A stretch of 64,000 nucleotides of DNA from Sycobia sp. Sy_11 (GCA_018907035.1 JACCIC010000124.1:972501-1036500); one strand, 5' to 3'. Shown: positions 30,291 through 42,244, counted from the first letter of the stretch. Numbers and translations are program-made. The notes: a model not told the origin generated them from the sequence alone.

Positions 30291-31578
30291 CCGACCCGTT
30301 ACTTTTCGCCGAGTATTCGCTGTAGCGTTTGCATTGCTTGTCGCAGATGCGTGCCTTGGCACCATATGTATAATGCGCGTCGCATATACCGTCGCGTAAT
30401 CGCGGACCGGCTTTTTTTTCTTTGCAGTGGGCGTTGTTGTTATCGATCGAGGCGTCTGCTGTCGGCGAGGCTGCGTTATTACGCGAACGCCGGGCATGGG
30501 ACGCCTTCCTACTGCTGGAGCTGCTGCTCCTTGCGGGGGGCGTGCGCCGTGGGCTCTGAGGGCTTGCTGAGCGATCACTACGCCGGCTACGTGCCTCTGA
30601 TTCGCGTGCGCGAAGCTCTCGCGATAATCTTTCGATTTTATCATACGCGCGCTCTAGTTCGCTACTCGCGTCGCGGCTCGATCTTGAATCGTCATGCGAC
30701 GTTAGATTCGAGTCGTCGCATCTACGCGCTATCTCGTAAATCTTATCTGCGTGTTCGGGTGCGCGGTCGTCATCGACGTTTACAATTTGTATTTGTATCT
30801 GTGTGGGGAGGCGTGAGCGCCAGAAACGCATTACCGTGTTCATGCGGATCTGGTCGCCTGCGAGTTTCGACATTTCTGCGAGTATTTCGCTTGGTCTGCG
30901 ATCGTGGATCGTGGTCTCGCGGAACACGCTCTCCATGCGCTCCTCGATCGATAACGAGTAGCGCGCGCATACATCGCGTTTAAGCGCGTTATATTGTCCT
31001 ACTTGCGAAAGATATGAGTGATTAATGAATCGAGTTTTTCCGCGTCGTCGGTAATTCTGAAGATCTGCAGCATACGCTCGAACGACTGGAACCAGCCGAC
31101 GCAGTCGTGCATGCGGAATCGCGGGAAACGAAAATCTCTCGGCCTATTGTTCGGTTGAACTATGTTACCGACCGCTGCCGGATGGTTCTCTGCGTTTCTT
31201 GCCGCGTTCTCGTTCTCGCGTGCAAGTGATCGCAGCGCGGTCTGCGGCCGTATCTGCGCGGTTGCCGTTGCGTGTGTTTAGCTCCTGCATATGAGCAATG
31301 ATTTCTTCCACTCGGTCGCGAAGTGCCGCGTTCTCGCCGGCCAGTGCATCGAACCGTTGGTTCATCCTACGACAAAGCTCCAACAGCTCTGCCGTATCAT
31401 GGATACTGCTGGCGTTATTCTTAGGCGGCGAGTGAGACAACGCCATGTTGTTGTCTGCGAAGACTATGGCGTACGAGGTACCGCTTCGCGTTTTGCTCGC
31501 ACCCGACCCTGTACACTTTACTTGTAGCCCGCCTTTCTCGGCTGGAGGGCTGACTATAACGGTCTCGAGGTTGCTCAT
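30277..31578 (-). pseudogene. Gypsy-2 gag
   Basis: Starts at ATG 31578 (MSNLETVIVSPPAEKGG) with a coiled-coil-like stretch (AELLELCRRMNQRF ... AALRDRVEEI). Capsid-like sequence in shifted frame (DFRFPRFRMHDCVGWFQSFE; ERMESVFRETTIHDRRP) follows, then an Arg/Ser-rich linker and a CDAHYTYGAKARICDKQCKR box, the Cys/His motif that closes many arthropod Ty3/gypsy gags in place of a CCHC knuckle. Two frameshifts, near 31165 and 31010. Forms the particle in which reverse transcription occurs. Confidence 0.8.
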
Positions 31579-31696
31579 AGAGCCCGAATTACATGCCGCA
31601 AGGTATACGCAGATACCCGCTTATGGCGATATCAGCGTAGAGCCGCGTCCCTACCTACCGTGTGTGTGCACTATGTAAATCAAAAAAGGGGGGTAA

Positions 31697-31999
31697 CTAG
31701 TAAGCAAATATACGCTTCGTTCTCTTGTTCGCAAAAAGCGTTCGGTTTTTTTTCTTAAGTGCTCTAAGCTTTTTCCGTGCCATCTGCTCGTGAGCAGAGC
31801 GGATGGTTACAGCTCTCGCTTTCGCGAGCCTCGTCGGAGCGACAGGTGCGACTGCGGAGGGTGCTGATGCACAAATCCGTCTAACCGACGCTTGGTTCAA
31901 GCTTCGAACGATGCCAACCAGTTGCAATAACGTGGTTCCATCCGCCTTCCCATGTACTGGGGGTTTCGCCAGAAGGCGCGTATTCTTTTTGAAAAGCAC
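31697..31999 (-). CDS. Small basic leader ORF upstream of gypsy-2 gag
   Basis: A 100-codon open frame rich in Lys/Arg/Ala (KKLRALKKKNRTLFANKRTK near the C-terminus) between the VNTR and gag. No known motif. It may be a chance frame in the leader; no copy survives in gypsy-1 for comparison. Confidence 0.25.
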   Translation of the reverse strand: MLFKKNTRLLAKPPVHGKADGTTLLQLVGIVRSLNQASVRRICASAPSAVAPVAPTRLAKARAVTIRSAHEQMARKKLRALKKKNRTLFANKRTKRIFAY

Positions 32000-32099
32000 G
32001 GCGTTTTGCTTGTTGAGTACTTACTTTACTATTAATAACCTAACCTAACAGCTACTGTTGCGCGCGCTGTTCGCACTGCACTTAGCGTATTTTTTTACT

Positions 32100-32520
32100 A
32101 ATTTACGATCTGCGCGGGATTTTTCTCTTTTCCGCTTCTCGCAGTCGCTGTTTTGCTGGCAGAACTGGGACGCGCCCTTTGCCCTCCTGTGCGCATAGAG
32201 AAGTGGGGAGGAGGAAATCCGGTGCTGTGTACGCGCGCGTGGCCACGCAGAGCGCCGTTCACGGTAAAACCATTTGTCAGGATGAAAAAGGATCCTATGT
32301 TATAATCGTGCGATGTTGCACTAGATACATTCAGCACGAACAGCTCGAGCAGCTTATTTACAACAATTTAAAAAGAATGCAAGCAAAAATCTTTTAAGCA
32401 ATTATGTAAAAAATTACTAATAAGACTTAAGATGAGCAAATGCGTGTTGCTACGGCACTCCACGCGCAATTCCTGCGATCCCCGAACAAGCTCAGAGGGA
32501 GGAGAAAGCTACGTGCACAC
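32100..32520. other. Gypsy-2 leader, no recognised feature
   Basis: Part of the long leader between the VNTR and the small basic ORF. Open frames here are short and carry no motif. Confidence 0.5.
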
Positions 32521-32587
32521 TATCTAAATCTCAACGTACGTGAATTTCTGCCATGACGATGCTGCTGGGCCGATGAAGGCTGCTACC

Positions 32588-32870
32588 CCGCTTGCACTGC
32601 TAGGAGTTGCTGCTGCTGCTGCTGCGGTCGCGCCTGGAGCGCTGCAACCACGTACGCGGCTCCTGCTGCTGCTACTGCTGGGGTTGCGCCTGGGAGACTG
32701 CAACCACATGTGCGGGACTCCTGCCGCCGCTGCTGCTGGGGTCGCGCCTGGTAGGCTGCAACCGCCTGTGCGGGGCTCCTGCCGCCGCTGCTGCTGAGAT
32801 TGCGCCTGGGAGGCTGCAACCGCGTGTGCGGGGCTCCTGCCGCCGCTGCTGTTGGCTGGATTGCGGTGCA
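32588..32870 (-). repeat. 58-bp tandem repeat (VNTR) in gypsy-2 leader
   Basis: About five units; GTTGCGCC-type starts occur at 32683, 32741 and 32799, exactly 58 bp apart. Units resemble the 57-bp gypsy-1 array (the TTGCGCC...TGCAACC pair and CTGCCGCCGCTGCTGCTG). With 58-bp units the reading frame rotates each repeat, yet all frames remain mostly open. Confidence 0.85.
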
Positions 32871-33145
32871 GGAGCACTGTGCGCTGCACTTTGGCTGCCG
32901 CACGGACCGTTACACGACGCGCATTCTTTGTGTCGCGTGCCTATGCTATATGCGTGGTCTTTGTCCCTGACCACGTGCTGGCTGCCGTGCGTTCCTGCAC
33001 GCGTTGCTGGAACCCAATTCAAAAAATAAGTGCTTGTGACTAAGCAGAATACCTGGTGATGTTGTTCTTTATTAATCCCGGCGCTCTTCCGTTCTCATCC
33101 GCGTGGATGTTGTTGGATGAAATCTTCTCCTGAGAAGTTTTTTAG

Positions 33146-33158
33146 TCGGGGTCACCAG
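33146..33158 (-). promoter_or_regulatory. Gypsy-2 primer binding site
   Basis: Minus strand TGGTGACCCCGAC, one base from the 5' LTR end, differing by one base from the gypsy-1 site. Confidence 0.7.
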
Positions 33159-33159
33159 T

Positions 33160-33465
33160 GTAGGTTTCGTAGTAATTTGTATTATTACTCGACCGCCTAC
33201 GCGTCGTTCGTTGCCGAGATTAACTAATCAAACACGAGATATTACTAATCAACAAGTTTATTATAATATTATAGTATACAATAACAGAGGTGAGAGCAGG
33301 TCTATGGGAACCTGGCTCTACCGATTGCACGTACAGGAATGCCGCGGCGTCGCGGCCCCCTCCACGTAGTCGGAGGCGCCGCCGCTCGCTACAATAAGTG
33401 CGTAGTATACGCGCTGGTGCGCATGCGCGTATCGTCGTGGGCTCGTACCGTGTACGATCCCCACA
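33160..33465 (-). repeat. Gypsy-2 5' LTR (complete)
   Basis: A 306-bp LTR with TG...CA ends (minus strand TGTGGGGATCGTACAC to GAAACCTACA). It shares its GC-rich central block with the gypsy-1 LTR. Confidence 0.88.
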
Positions 33466-34560
33466 ATATCAATATGCGCACGAGCCTCAGAAAACAACTC
33501 AGACCCAAACTCCCATGCCAGCTTCATAATGCAGACGAATTTTTGATTCTGCAGAAAATCAAGACTTCTTGCAGAAAATCATTCTTCCTTTGTAGAAATT
33601 TCAAATGGAGTCTTATGATTTTGTGCTAAAATTGATATTCCTTTATTAGTTTAAAAAATGTAATTTTAATATTTAATGCATATATTCTATTGTAGTAAAT
33701 AACGCGTAGGAATAAAAAGTGAAAATCCATTGATTGTTTCCAATATTAAACATAAATAATAATATAAATCAAAAGTAGAAAATGAAATTCTTGCTATTAA
33801 ATGATAAAATAAAATAAAATAAAAGTATAGACGTTTTTTAACTTAGTTAAACAACTAAGTTTAAAAGATATACGTTATCTAAATTATAAGTACAAGATAT
33901 GAGATTCACATTCTACAACGTTTTACAATAGGATAGAATTTAAAGTTTTGTATTTTCTACAATATGCATTATCAATAAAAAATGTATAAGTATTTTAAAT
34001 AATTATAAGTATTGACATGAGCTTAAACATATTTTTAAAAAATACGAGTATAACGTAGATTTTAATGTCAACTTAGTTAATCAACCCATATCTGTGATAC
34101 TACATACTAAATATAATTGATAAATCACATACATTATTCCTAGTTTCCTTCACATTCAAACAGCATACTTTTCATTTATATTTATTTTAATCTACTCCAT
34201 ATTGTTACTTACTGACATTTTAAACAATTAATGTAATTCCGATTTAACACAAAGATTGGTCTAAAACATAGAGCCCTTTTCTGAATAAACTAATAATGAA
34301 ATTATTCTGTTTGTTTATTTATAATATTACAGTGATTGTGGACATAACCTCACTTATGATGAAATTATCCATTGAAGAAATTTAAAAAAAAAATTATCTG
34401 AATTACTTATGTATATATTATAGTGTAATTGCAATAATTTATTTTATTCTGAAAATGATAGTATAATATTTTAAAGAACATATAATAAATCGTTTATAAT
34501 CTTAAATGTATATTCTTTAATATATAAAATTGAATACAGAGATGTTTCTAAAAACAGTAA
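33466..34560 (+). repeat. Family-A interspersed repeat, copy 2 (left part lost)
   Basis: Matches copy 1 from the TATGCGCACGAG point onward to the GAGATGTTTC end. The left quarter, with the palindrome and TATA, is missing because gypsy-2 sits there. The middle contains an extra AT-rich stretch (about 33780-34200) not obvious in copy 1. Confidence 0.75.
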
Positions 34561-35365
34561 ACAAGTCAGCAAATAAACAGCCCCAACAGTATTTGCTATA
34601 AGACTGTACATTCATGTAAATGATGTATGTAAATCATGTACAAAAATGTCAGATTTTTGTACCCCAAAGTGGTCCAGCGATCCTCACAGATCCAAAAAGA
34701 TCTCCGAACCTTGTTTCTAAATATCGTAGCTTCTAAAACAGTTAACGGAACCAGCTGTACATAAAAAAATTTATTTTCAAGAGATATATCTATCAAAAAA
34801 AATTATATATATAAGAGCAATATTTATATAAAATATTTTTCGGAAATATTCCGAAGTAGCTTAACAAAAAATAAATTATATAACGAAATTACAGCTGACA
34901 ACTATGGATGATTAAAACAAATGGCTAAGTGCATTTTATATGTATCCTCATAAATAATAGCATATATAGTTTAGCAGAGATAATAAGCAGTTTATTATAC
35001 GGTAGTAGTCCATCGACATTTCGTACTTTTTTTTTACATTTTTTAAAACCAATTTTCTTTTAATCTATTTTGTTGAAATCAGTTTTATTCAAAAATTTTT
35101 TTTTATTTTTTAACTCCTTTTTTTTTATTTTTCTTATGTTTTTTTAAACTGGTTTGATTTTTATAAAAATTTTTTTATCTCACAATTTTTTTTCAACAAA
35201 TTTTTTACTGCAATTTCTTTTTCAATCGATTGTTTTGTATTCGATTTTATTTTTTTCTTTTAGAGAAAAATTGCATGGAAATTAAGTATTATATTTTGAT
35301 ATGATTTATATTTTTTTATTCAATTTGTTCCAAAGCCTTTTTTTGTTATCAATCACTATAATATT
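34561..35365. other. Spacer between inverted family-A copies
   Basis: AT-rich, T-rich on the plus strand after 35030. A 66-codon minus-strand frame at 34596-34796 has no motif. Confidence 0.5.
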
Positions 35366-35467
35366 AGTAATCAAGCGACTCAAAATCTATACTTAATCTA
35401 TATATCCAGAATTTTTATCAGTTTTTTATATAAGTCTGACAAGTTGTTCGAAACATCTCTGTTTCAA

Positions 35468-35509
<42 letters not shown>

Positions 35510-36421
35510 TAATATACATTTGTGATTATAAACGATTTATTATATGTTCTTTAAAATATGATACTATAATTTTTAGAATAAAGTAAATTATTGCAATTAC
35601 TCTATAATATACATAAGTAATTCAGATAATTTTTTTTTAACAATTTCTTCAATAGATAATTTCATCATAAGTGAGGTTATGTCCACAATTACTGCAATAT
35701 TATAAATAAACAAACAGAATAATTTCGTTATTAATTTATACAGAAAATGACTCTATGATTTAGATTAATCTTTGTGTTAAATCGGAATTACACGAATTGT
35801 TTCTCAATATGTATACCATACCAATATGTAATAATACAGAGTATTTTTGATTTATAATTATTATTTATATTTTTATTATGTGAGACAATTAATGGTATTT
35901 CTCTTTTTGTTCCTACGCGTTATTTACTACAATATAATATAAGCATTAAAAATTAAAATTAAATTTTTTAAATTAATTAAAGAATATCCATTTTAGCACA
36001 AAATCATAAGACTCCATTTGAAATTTCTACAAAGGAAGAATGATTTTCTGCAAGAAGTCTTGATTTTCTGCAGAATCAAAAATTCGTCTGCATGATAAAG
36101 CTGACATCGGAGTTGGGTCTGAATGGCTTTTTGATACTCGTGCGCATATTAGATGTTTTGGCTTAGCCTCTATAATGATATAAACGAAAACAACAACGTC
36201 GCATTGGACAAAAGCGTATAACTATATCTATACATATTTATTGCCTACGTCACAGCTCGTGACGTAGGCAAATGTGCACATTAATTTATACTGACGTAGC
36301 TATGACGTCACGTTGGCGCGTTAGTGTAGCAGTTGAGCCTGCTGAGGGCGCACGCTCCCGGCGCTCGAAATCGTCGAGGCTTTCGTATATGTCATCGGCA
36401 ATCTCTCCTTATTATCTCTGA
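35366..36421 (-). repeat. Family-A interspersed repeat, copy 3
   Basis: Full-length copy on the minus strand, mirrored to copies 1 and 2. The perfect palindrome is at 36242-36270 and the (TA)n run at 35469-35505. Together with copy 2 it makes an inverted pair separated by ~0.8 kb. Confidence 0.8.
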
Positions 36422-37685
36422 TTGAAGTGGGCAAAAAATTAATGATGTACTGTAAGATAATCCGGGATTTTCAAGCTCTGACCTGACCTGCGTTGTGTAG
36501 AGTCCTGGTAATGAGAGACAATTGAGAAAGAGAAGAATTTTGAGGTTTCAGATGCTTCGAGCATTTTAAATTTTCTTCGAAATTTGTGTCTCTTCATCTT
36601 TTCATTAATCACGATTCCCGTATAATGTACTTACAATTTAAATTGCATATTGTTCCATGTACCGATGGGTTGAAAGTTTATTACAAAAAATTCGTTAATA
36701 AAGTATAAATTTTTCTAAATTTCTAATTGTAGTTATAATCAGAGGTTAAACATAAATTCTTATGCATGAAATTCGTAAAATTAACTACACTATATAAAAC
36801 AGTACTGTTTGAAACAAATTTGAAATTTATATTATTGTAGCGAAATTTTTATAAATATATAAGATAATTATACCAATGGATATCAATATGCCAGTACATG
36901 ACCATAAATACGATTATAATTCTATACTAAAATTTGTACATCTATAATCGCAATTAATATTATTTTGCGGCGTAGTTTTAGCATTTAAAAATACGACCCT
37001 TTTTTTAACTAATAAAAATCTTTGCAATCTATTTGATTATTATTCTCAACCATCTGCAGAGGTTAATGATGTATTGGGACATTAAAATTATTCAACTGTC
37101 CCATATGTGTATATAATTAATTACCTATTTCTTTGATGATGTTTTATTTTGTTATGAATTATTTTCACAAGCGATTCCATTATTAAAGTATTGTAATATA
37201 TCAATGATTTGTTAAAAATGCATTTGCACTCGTAAAAATTGCTTACTTTCTTAAATATTGCTGAAAAATAAAATTATTAGTATAGGGATAATATTATATA
37301 GGATATAATACACTGAAAAAAAGGATTAGTTACTTCTATAAAATATTTAGTAAAAGGAATTAATAAAATATATTTAGTTATATATGTAATTAAACACATA
37401 TTTAGTAAAGTTACATAGCTATTGCATAAGTGCGAAAACTATTTTTTAATGAATTAAAGAATTGATAAAGGAGTCAAACTTTACTGACTAAATATTAACT
37501 TGTTATTATTTAGTCAATAATAACGAGATATTTCTTAGGCAAAAAAAATATTGATAACTAATAACCATTGATATATAATAACTCATTTAATAGTTAACCA
37601 TTTTACATAAACTAATAACTATAATGTGTTTAACATATTTCAGTTTTTACTAAACAGTTAGTTGATCTATCAAAGATATGTATCA
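36422..37685. other. AT-rich stretch without recognised gene
   Basis: No open frame, RNA or clear repeat could be supported. A CACTGAAAAAAA phrase near 37310 recalls some transposon ends but has no partner that I could find. Confidence 0.5.
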
Positions 37686-37689
37686 AATT

Positions 37690-38700
37690 TTAAAATGACT
37701 TTATACAAAAATATAAAATAAGGCAAGTATGATGTATTGGACATTCTAATCATTTAAAAGCTCTTCTCTATAATCTATTGTATTTATATAAACGATATTT
37801 TTCCTATTTAGACTTCACGTACATATTCTTCATTCTTAAAAAAATTTTAGCCTAAGATGGTAATAAAATGATATTTTAGAATTATATTCGATTATTTCTA
37901 ATTTCAACAAAAGAAAATATTGAAATCAATTTTTACATAGTCAAGTATATGTAAATATGTATGATTACCAATTCGTATAAGTTTCAAAATTATTACTTAT
38001 TATTATTCAATAAAAATGGTGTTTATTGAACGTGTATCTATGCACTCATTTATGTATAACGTGGGAATACAGTACTACGAAAATATAATTTAAAAATTAT
38101 TTTGACATACATGGGCAAATCCTCAGTGTAATTTTATATGGGTAGCTATTTTGGGGGAATAATGAAATAATTTAGTATATGTTTGTTACCACAAAACTTG
38201 TTTACCACAAAACTTGTTTACCACAAAACTTTTCAAAGACGGACTTGCAAGTACATGTCAAAATATTTTTTAAATTAAATTTTTGTAGTATTGTATCCCA
38301 CGTTATACCTAAAGTGAGTGCATAGGCATACTTTTAATAAGTACCTTTTTTATTGATTTATAATAAGTAATAATTTCGAAATTTACCCGAATTGGTAATC
38401 ATACATATTTACATATACTTAACTGTGTAAAAATTAATTTCAATATTTTCTTTTGTTGAAATTAGAAATAATTTAATATAATCCTGAAATGTCATTTTAT
38501 TACTATTTAGCCTATAACTTTTTTTTTTAAGAATGAAGAATATTTACGTGTGACTGTGAAGTCTAGTTAGTAAAAAATATCATTATACGAGTATAAATAC
38601 AATACATTATAGAGAAGATCTTTTAAATGATTAGAATATCCAATACGCCGTACTTGCCTTATTTTATACTTTTATATAAAGTCATTTTATAGTAATACAA
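37690..38700. repeat. Long inverted repeat (~370-bp arms)
   Basis: The left arm (about 37690-38075) and right arm (about 38290-38700) are imperfect reverse complements over nearly their full length; mirrored blocks include TATAAAATAAGGCAAGTA, AAATATGTATGATTACCAATTC and TATAACGTGGGA. A spacer of ~215 bp includes a triple TTTACCACAAAACTTG repeat (38190-38240). It fits a foldback element or MITE. No ORF. Confidence 0.8.
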
Positions 38701-38856
38701 GATAATTTATAACGCTGATTAAATTTTTCTTTCCAGCGTTTTGTTTGGCAAGTCGAGTCTATTTGTGCCAGAGGTTTTTATTCTGAACTTAAACTTTTTT
38801 GTGTAAATAACTAATAGTTAATTTATGTTATTTAATGACCTATATATCTGATGGTT

Positions 38857-38860
<4 letters not shown>

Positions 38861-38904
<44 letters not shown>
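38861..38904. repeat. (TA)n microsatellite
   Basis: A TA run of about 42 bp. Confidence 0.95.
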
Positions 38905-38905
<1 letters not shown>

Positions 38906-40534
38906 CAGCCCCCGTTTTGGCTTCGCCCGCAATAATAATTTAACCTACTTCTTAAACAGTTCGATAATATTTAAGTAAAAGTACTCTATATATAAAAATC
39001 TATATTACTATAACTAATCTACCGTAATTTACTTATCGTCGCTTCTGTATAAAAAGCTGCTTCAAAACAGTGTCCACTTCAAAAAGCTCATATTTCGTCG
39101 ACTATTTTATACAATATATATTATAACAGGGTGCTAGGTAGTTAAGGTACTAAATACGACCTCGGTGTATCTCTTCCAATTTACCTAGTTCTATTACTAT
39201 GAATAAAGAAAATAATAATTTAAATACTTACTGTTGCCAAGGATCGACTTACCTTAGCCGGAAGCAATGAATAAAATAATTTTAATTTATAAATAATTAT
39301 AAAATTATTATAAATATTATTTATAATTATTATCTCTATATTTATTAATATTTTGTCATTTTCTCAGTAAGAAATTATTCTTACTGCACGGCCCTCAGTT
39401 TTACCTGTGGTAAATGATTTTATAAAAATTTCAACCTGATTTATTTAAATATTTTATCAACAACTTATTGCTAAAATACAATTTTTTTATACCAATTGTA
39501 CCGCGGAGGCGGCAGGGTCCGAAAATCACTTCAAAATATTAGTAATTTTATTATATCTTGTATGAGGAAATAGGAAATTATTTTGCCAATAATTCTCATC
39601 AAATAAACAAATATCTATAATTATAAAGTCACTAAATAATTATTTATTAATAACAAAATAATTATATTTAATTATAAACATTATCAATTTTAGAATTAAT
39701 TGACCTGATATTATTAACTACGTGTGAATCCGCTATCTCTTATTTGTTCGACTGAATCGAAGTTTTTAATATTATAAGCAATATATAAAATTACTGCGAA
39801 TGAATAAAATATAAATTATTTTTCACTCGACATATAATAAGAACGTATATGATAATACTTAATATATTACTCTTCGATTCAGTCTACTTGTGTGCATGAA
39901 CAATGTGCGCAGTAGCGCCAATGCACACAAGCTATTTAATACAGTTTAGCTTGTGTACGCGTGATTTCCGCTCAAAAAAGCAACGCTCATATACACAAGC
40001 AAACGTACTACTCGCAAGACCGTTACAAAAGGTTCACATTTAGTTAAACGCAATTACTATCGGATTTTGATTCCCGTAGCTAGTTGTTCATATAACAACT
40101 AGCCGGTACCGCGTAATTTATTTCCATGATTGATCGAATTGAAATAATAAACGATCACATACTTCTGAATCGAGTATAAAAATTTTGCGGGTGCCTTTAT
40201 CTTCGATTGCTGTCAGTGAAAATTCCACAAGTAGCTCTCCTTTTCAGTTAAAAGTCTCAGGCAGTAGAAATAAAATTACCAGTAACAAAATCGATATCAC
40301 AATCACTAAGTCAAAGATAAATATTGATTTTTAAAAGCAAAATGTGAAATGATATATAAAAGAGCGAAAGCGAATAATACTAATCTTCCTTATAGCAGTT
40401 AGACGATAACTAAACTTAAATTTTGCCCCCACTCCCTGATATTTGCTGAAGTTAGAGAGAGACTATAGCCTGTCGTCTGTCTCTCTCTACTTCGTGAACG
40501 AACACCATCAAGACATGTATTGGTGCTCGTTACA

Positions 40535-40535
<1 letters not shown>
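38905..40535. other. AT-rich stretch without recognised gene
   Basis: Short higher-GC patches near 39890-40040 contain repeated TTGTGTRC / GCACACAAG motifs. A TATAAAAA near 40175 with a TCAGTG near 40213 recalls a core promoter, but no ORF follows. Confidence 0.5.

Positions 40536-40579
<44 letters not shown>
40536..40579. repeat. (TA)n microsatellite
   Basis: A TA run of about 42 bp bordering the satellite array. Confidence 0.95.
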
Positions 40580-40581
<2 letters not shown>

Positions 40582-40589
40582 CATATTAC

Positions 40590-41320
40590 ATATCGCTTCT
40601 ATGGGAGAAAATTGTAGTTTCGATGAAAACAATGATATAATATGTCTCGGAATAACTGCTACAGAGAGTTTTAGGTTGGGAAGGTAGAATATGATGTCCA
40701 AGTATCCAGGGAAGATTTCTATTGGGAGTTTTGGTGTTCGAATGATAGAATGCGAATACCTTCCTAAAAGTCGTCCGGTCATACTTGGAACGTCTTCTAC
40801 CTTCCGAACACGCAAAAATTCTCCGTAAAAATTATTCAGAGCCACTTGGATATCGTATTCTACCGTTCAAACATGCAAATCCCCGTAGAAGTGACTCGAA
40901 CATACCTGAACATTGTTTCCCACTAAACACGATATTCCCCCTAGAAGTCGTTGAAAACATATGTACATCGTATTCTAACGTCCGAACACGAATCTCTCTG
41001 TAGAAGTCTACTCGACCTACCTGAAAATCGTTTCCTACGAACTAAACACGATACTCCAGTATAAATTGTTCAGAGACACCTGGACATCGTATTTTACCGT
41101 GCGATCATAAAAGTATGTAGATGTCCCGAGGAAGCTAGATATCGTTTCCTCACGACTAAACACAATATTCTCTGTAGAAATCGTTCAGAAACACCTGAAC
41201 ATCGAATTCTATCATCCTAACACAAAACTCCCAGTAGAAATAGTCATGAGCCACCGCCTTATCGTATTGAAATGCCCGTAAACACCAATACAATATTTCT
41301 CCGCAGAAGTCGTATTATAA
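40590..41320. repeat. ~60-bp satellite with alternating units and an orientation switch
   Basis: About a dozen degenerate units of 55-62 bp, each beginning CACGAT/CACAA and containing a CTCCxGTAGAAGTCGTTC-like core. Two types alternate: one ends TCGTATTCTACCGTYCGAA, the other ATCGTTTCCTACGACTAAA, giving a ~118-bp dimer. From about 40590 to 40757 the units are on the minus strand, and from about 40790 onward on the plus strand, so the array is head to head. Confidence 0.8.
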
Positions 41321-41324
41321 TAAT

Positions 41325-41402
<78 letters not shown>
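41325..41402. repeat. (CA)n(TA)n compound microsatellite
   Basis: About 52 bp of CA followed by about 26 bp of TA. Confidence 0.97.
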
Positions 41403-41404
<2 letters not shown>

Positions 41405-41745
41405 ATGTACACATATATTTTATATATATATTTTCATTTTTTAAATTAAATGTGAATATTTTAATAGTAATGCCAACTGAAATTAAAGCAAAATGCTAGT
41501 CTGCGAATAGCATATTTTTTAATCGGCCGTTGGATATTGCGTTTTTATAATGTATTTTAGTAAATAGGATATAGGTATTCTAGCACACCTCCCCCTTTAA
41601 AAAATGTGTTGAGCGCCCATCTAGGTCATGATGGGGGATATAACACACTTTAGACATGAGTAGACTTAAGGTGCAGTAGAACACCTATAGACTTTCTCGT
41701 TATGTTTTCAACAAAGTCTGGAGAAGAGGGAATATCCATTCTCCT

Positions 41746-42093
41746 TTATGTGTCATAATGGCTATATTGCTCTAAAGCAATTGCTTCCATCATCTTATTA
41801 TGTCGCTTGCTTTCTCGATAATCTTTCTGCGCAGCTTTAGTATCATTTACTGCTTTAGCTATTCCAGCAGCAGCACCTCCGGCTAAAGCACCAGTTGTAC
41901 TTAGTCCTGCGAACAGCGGAATAAGGAAAGGAAGAACTCTGCCAATTTTAGACGGAAGGGACATCACACGTGGAATGAGAACTTTCTTCTTACAACTACT
42001 ATTCTTAAGAGCTTGACGAGCACCTTTTAAGGCGAACTGTATTACATTCCGTCAATTTTTACCTGATTTAAATGGTTTTTTTGCTGCTGTCAT
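41746..42093 (-). pseudogene. Adenovirus pX-like hydrophobic virion protein of Maverick 2
   Basis: Reading from ATG 42093 (MTAAKKPF) with a TGA at 42052-42054, then KKKVLIPRVMSLPSK and a Gly/Ala-rich hydrophobic stretch (FLIPLFAGLSTTGALAGGAA) followed by AKAVNDTKAAQKDYRESKRH. Polinton/adintovirus genomes carry such a protein, compared with adenovirus core protein pX. The C-terminal YLKP-type motif usual in this group is not visible. The call rests on pattern memory; the stop makes it dead. Confidence 0.55.
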
Positions 42094-42170
42094 GAGTTAG
42101 TTGAATTGCCGTGCCATTCCAGTTTTGCCTTTAATTTCATAGCACTTAAACTAAACTTTGTCATGCCAAC

Positions 42171-42244
42171 ATGGATTTCACTGAGCAGAACGTGAAACTC
42201 CTTGTCGCTAATTTTGAAATGGGATTATTTAATTTGCACTATTG
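42171..42244 (+). pseudogene. Packaging ATPase start, truncated after ~24 codons
   Basis: ATGGATTTCACTGAGCA is shared with the ATPase start of element 1 (16745). After about 24 codons (MDFTEQNVKLL) the frame closes; the rest of the gene is deleted and the next gene begins at once. Confidence 0.7.

Larger units (their letters stand above)
25169..33465 (-). mobile_element. Gypsy-2: Ty3/gypsy LTR retrotransposon with third ORF
   Basis: Minus-strand order: 5' LTR (33160-33465), primer site, leader with 58-bp VNTR, gag, protease, RT, RNase H, integrase, ORF3, polypurine tract, 3' LTR remnant (25169-25207). A 694-codon uninterrupted RT-RNase H-integrase block shows it is younger than gypsy-1. Frameshifts lie in gag, at the start of RT and late in integrase. 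It inserted into a family-A repeat: the right flank at 33466 continues as copy 2 of that repeat. The left LTR is mostly deleted. Confidence 0.92.

Noticed and set aside
34596..34796. 66-codon minus-strand ORF between family-A copies
   Set aside because: No motif, no promoter, and ordinary length for chance in this composition.
40170..40230. TATA plus TCAGTG core promoter
   Set aside because: The spacing is about 40 nt, longer than usual, and no ORF or spliced gene follows before the satellite.
40590..41320. CRISPR-like array of ~60-bp repeats
   Set aside because: Repeats are contiguous and degenerate without unique spacers, and the context is eukaryotic. It is a satellite.
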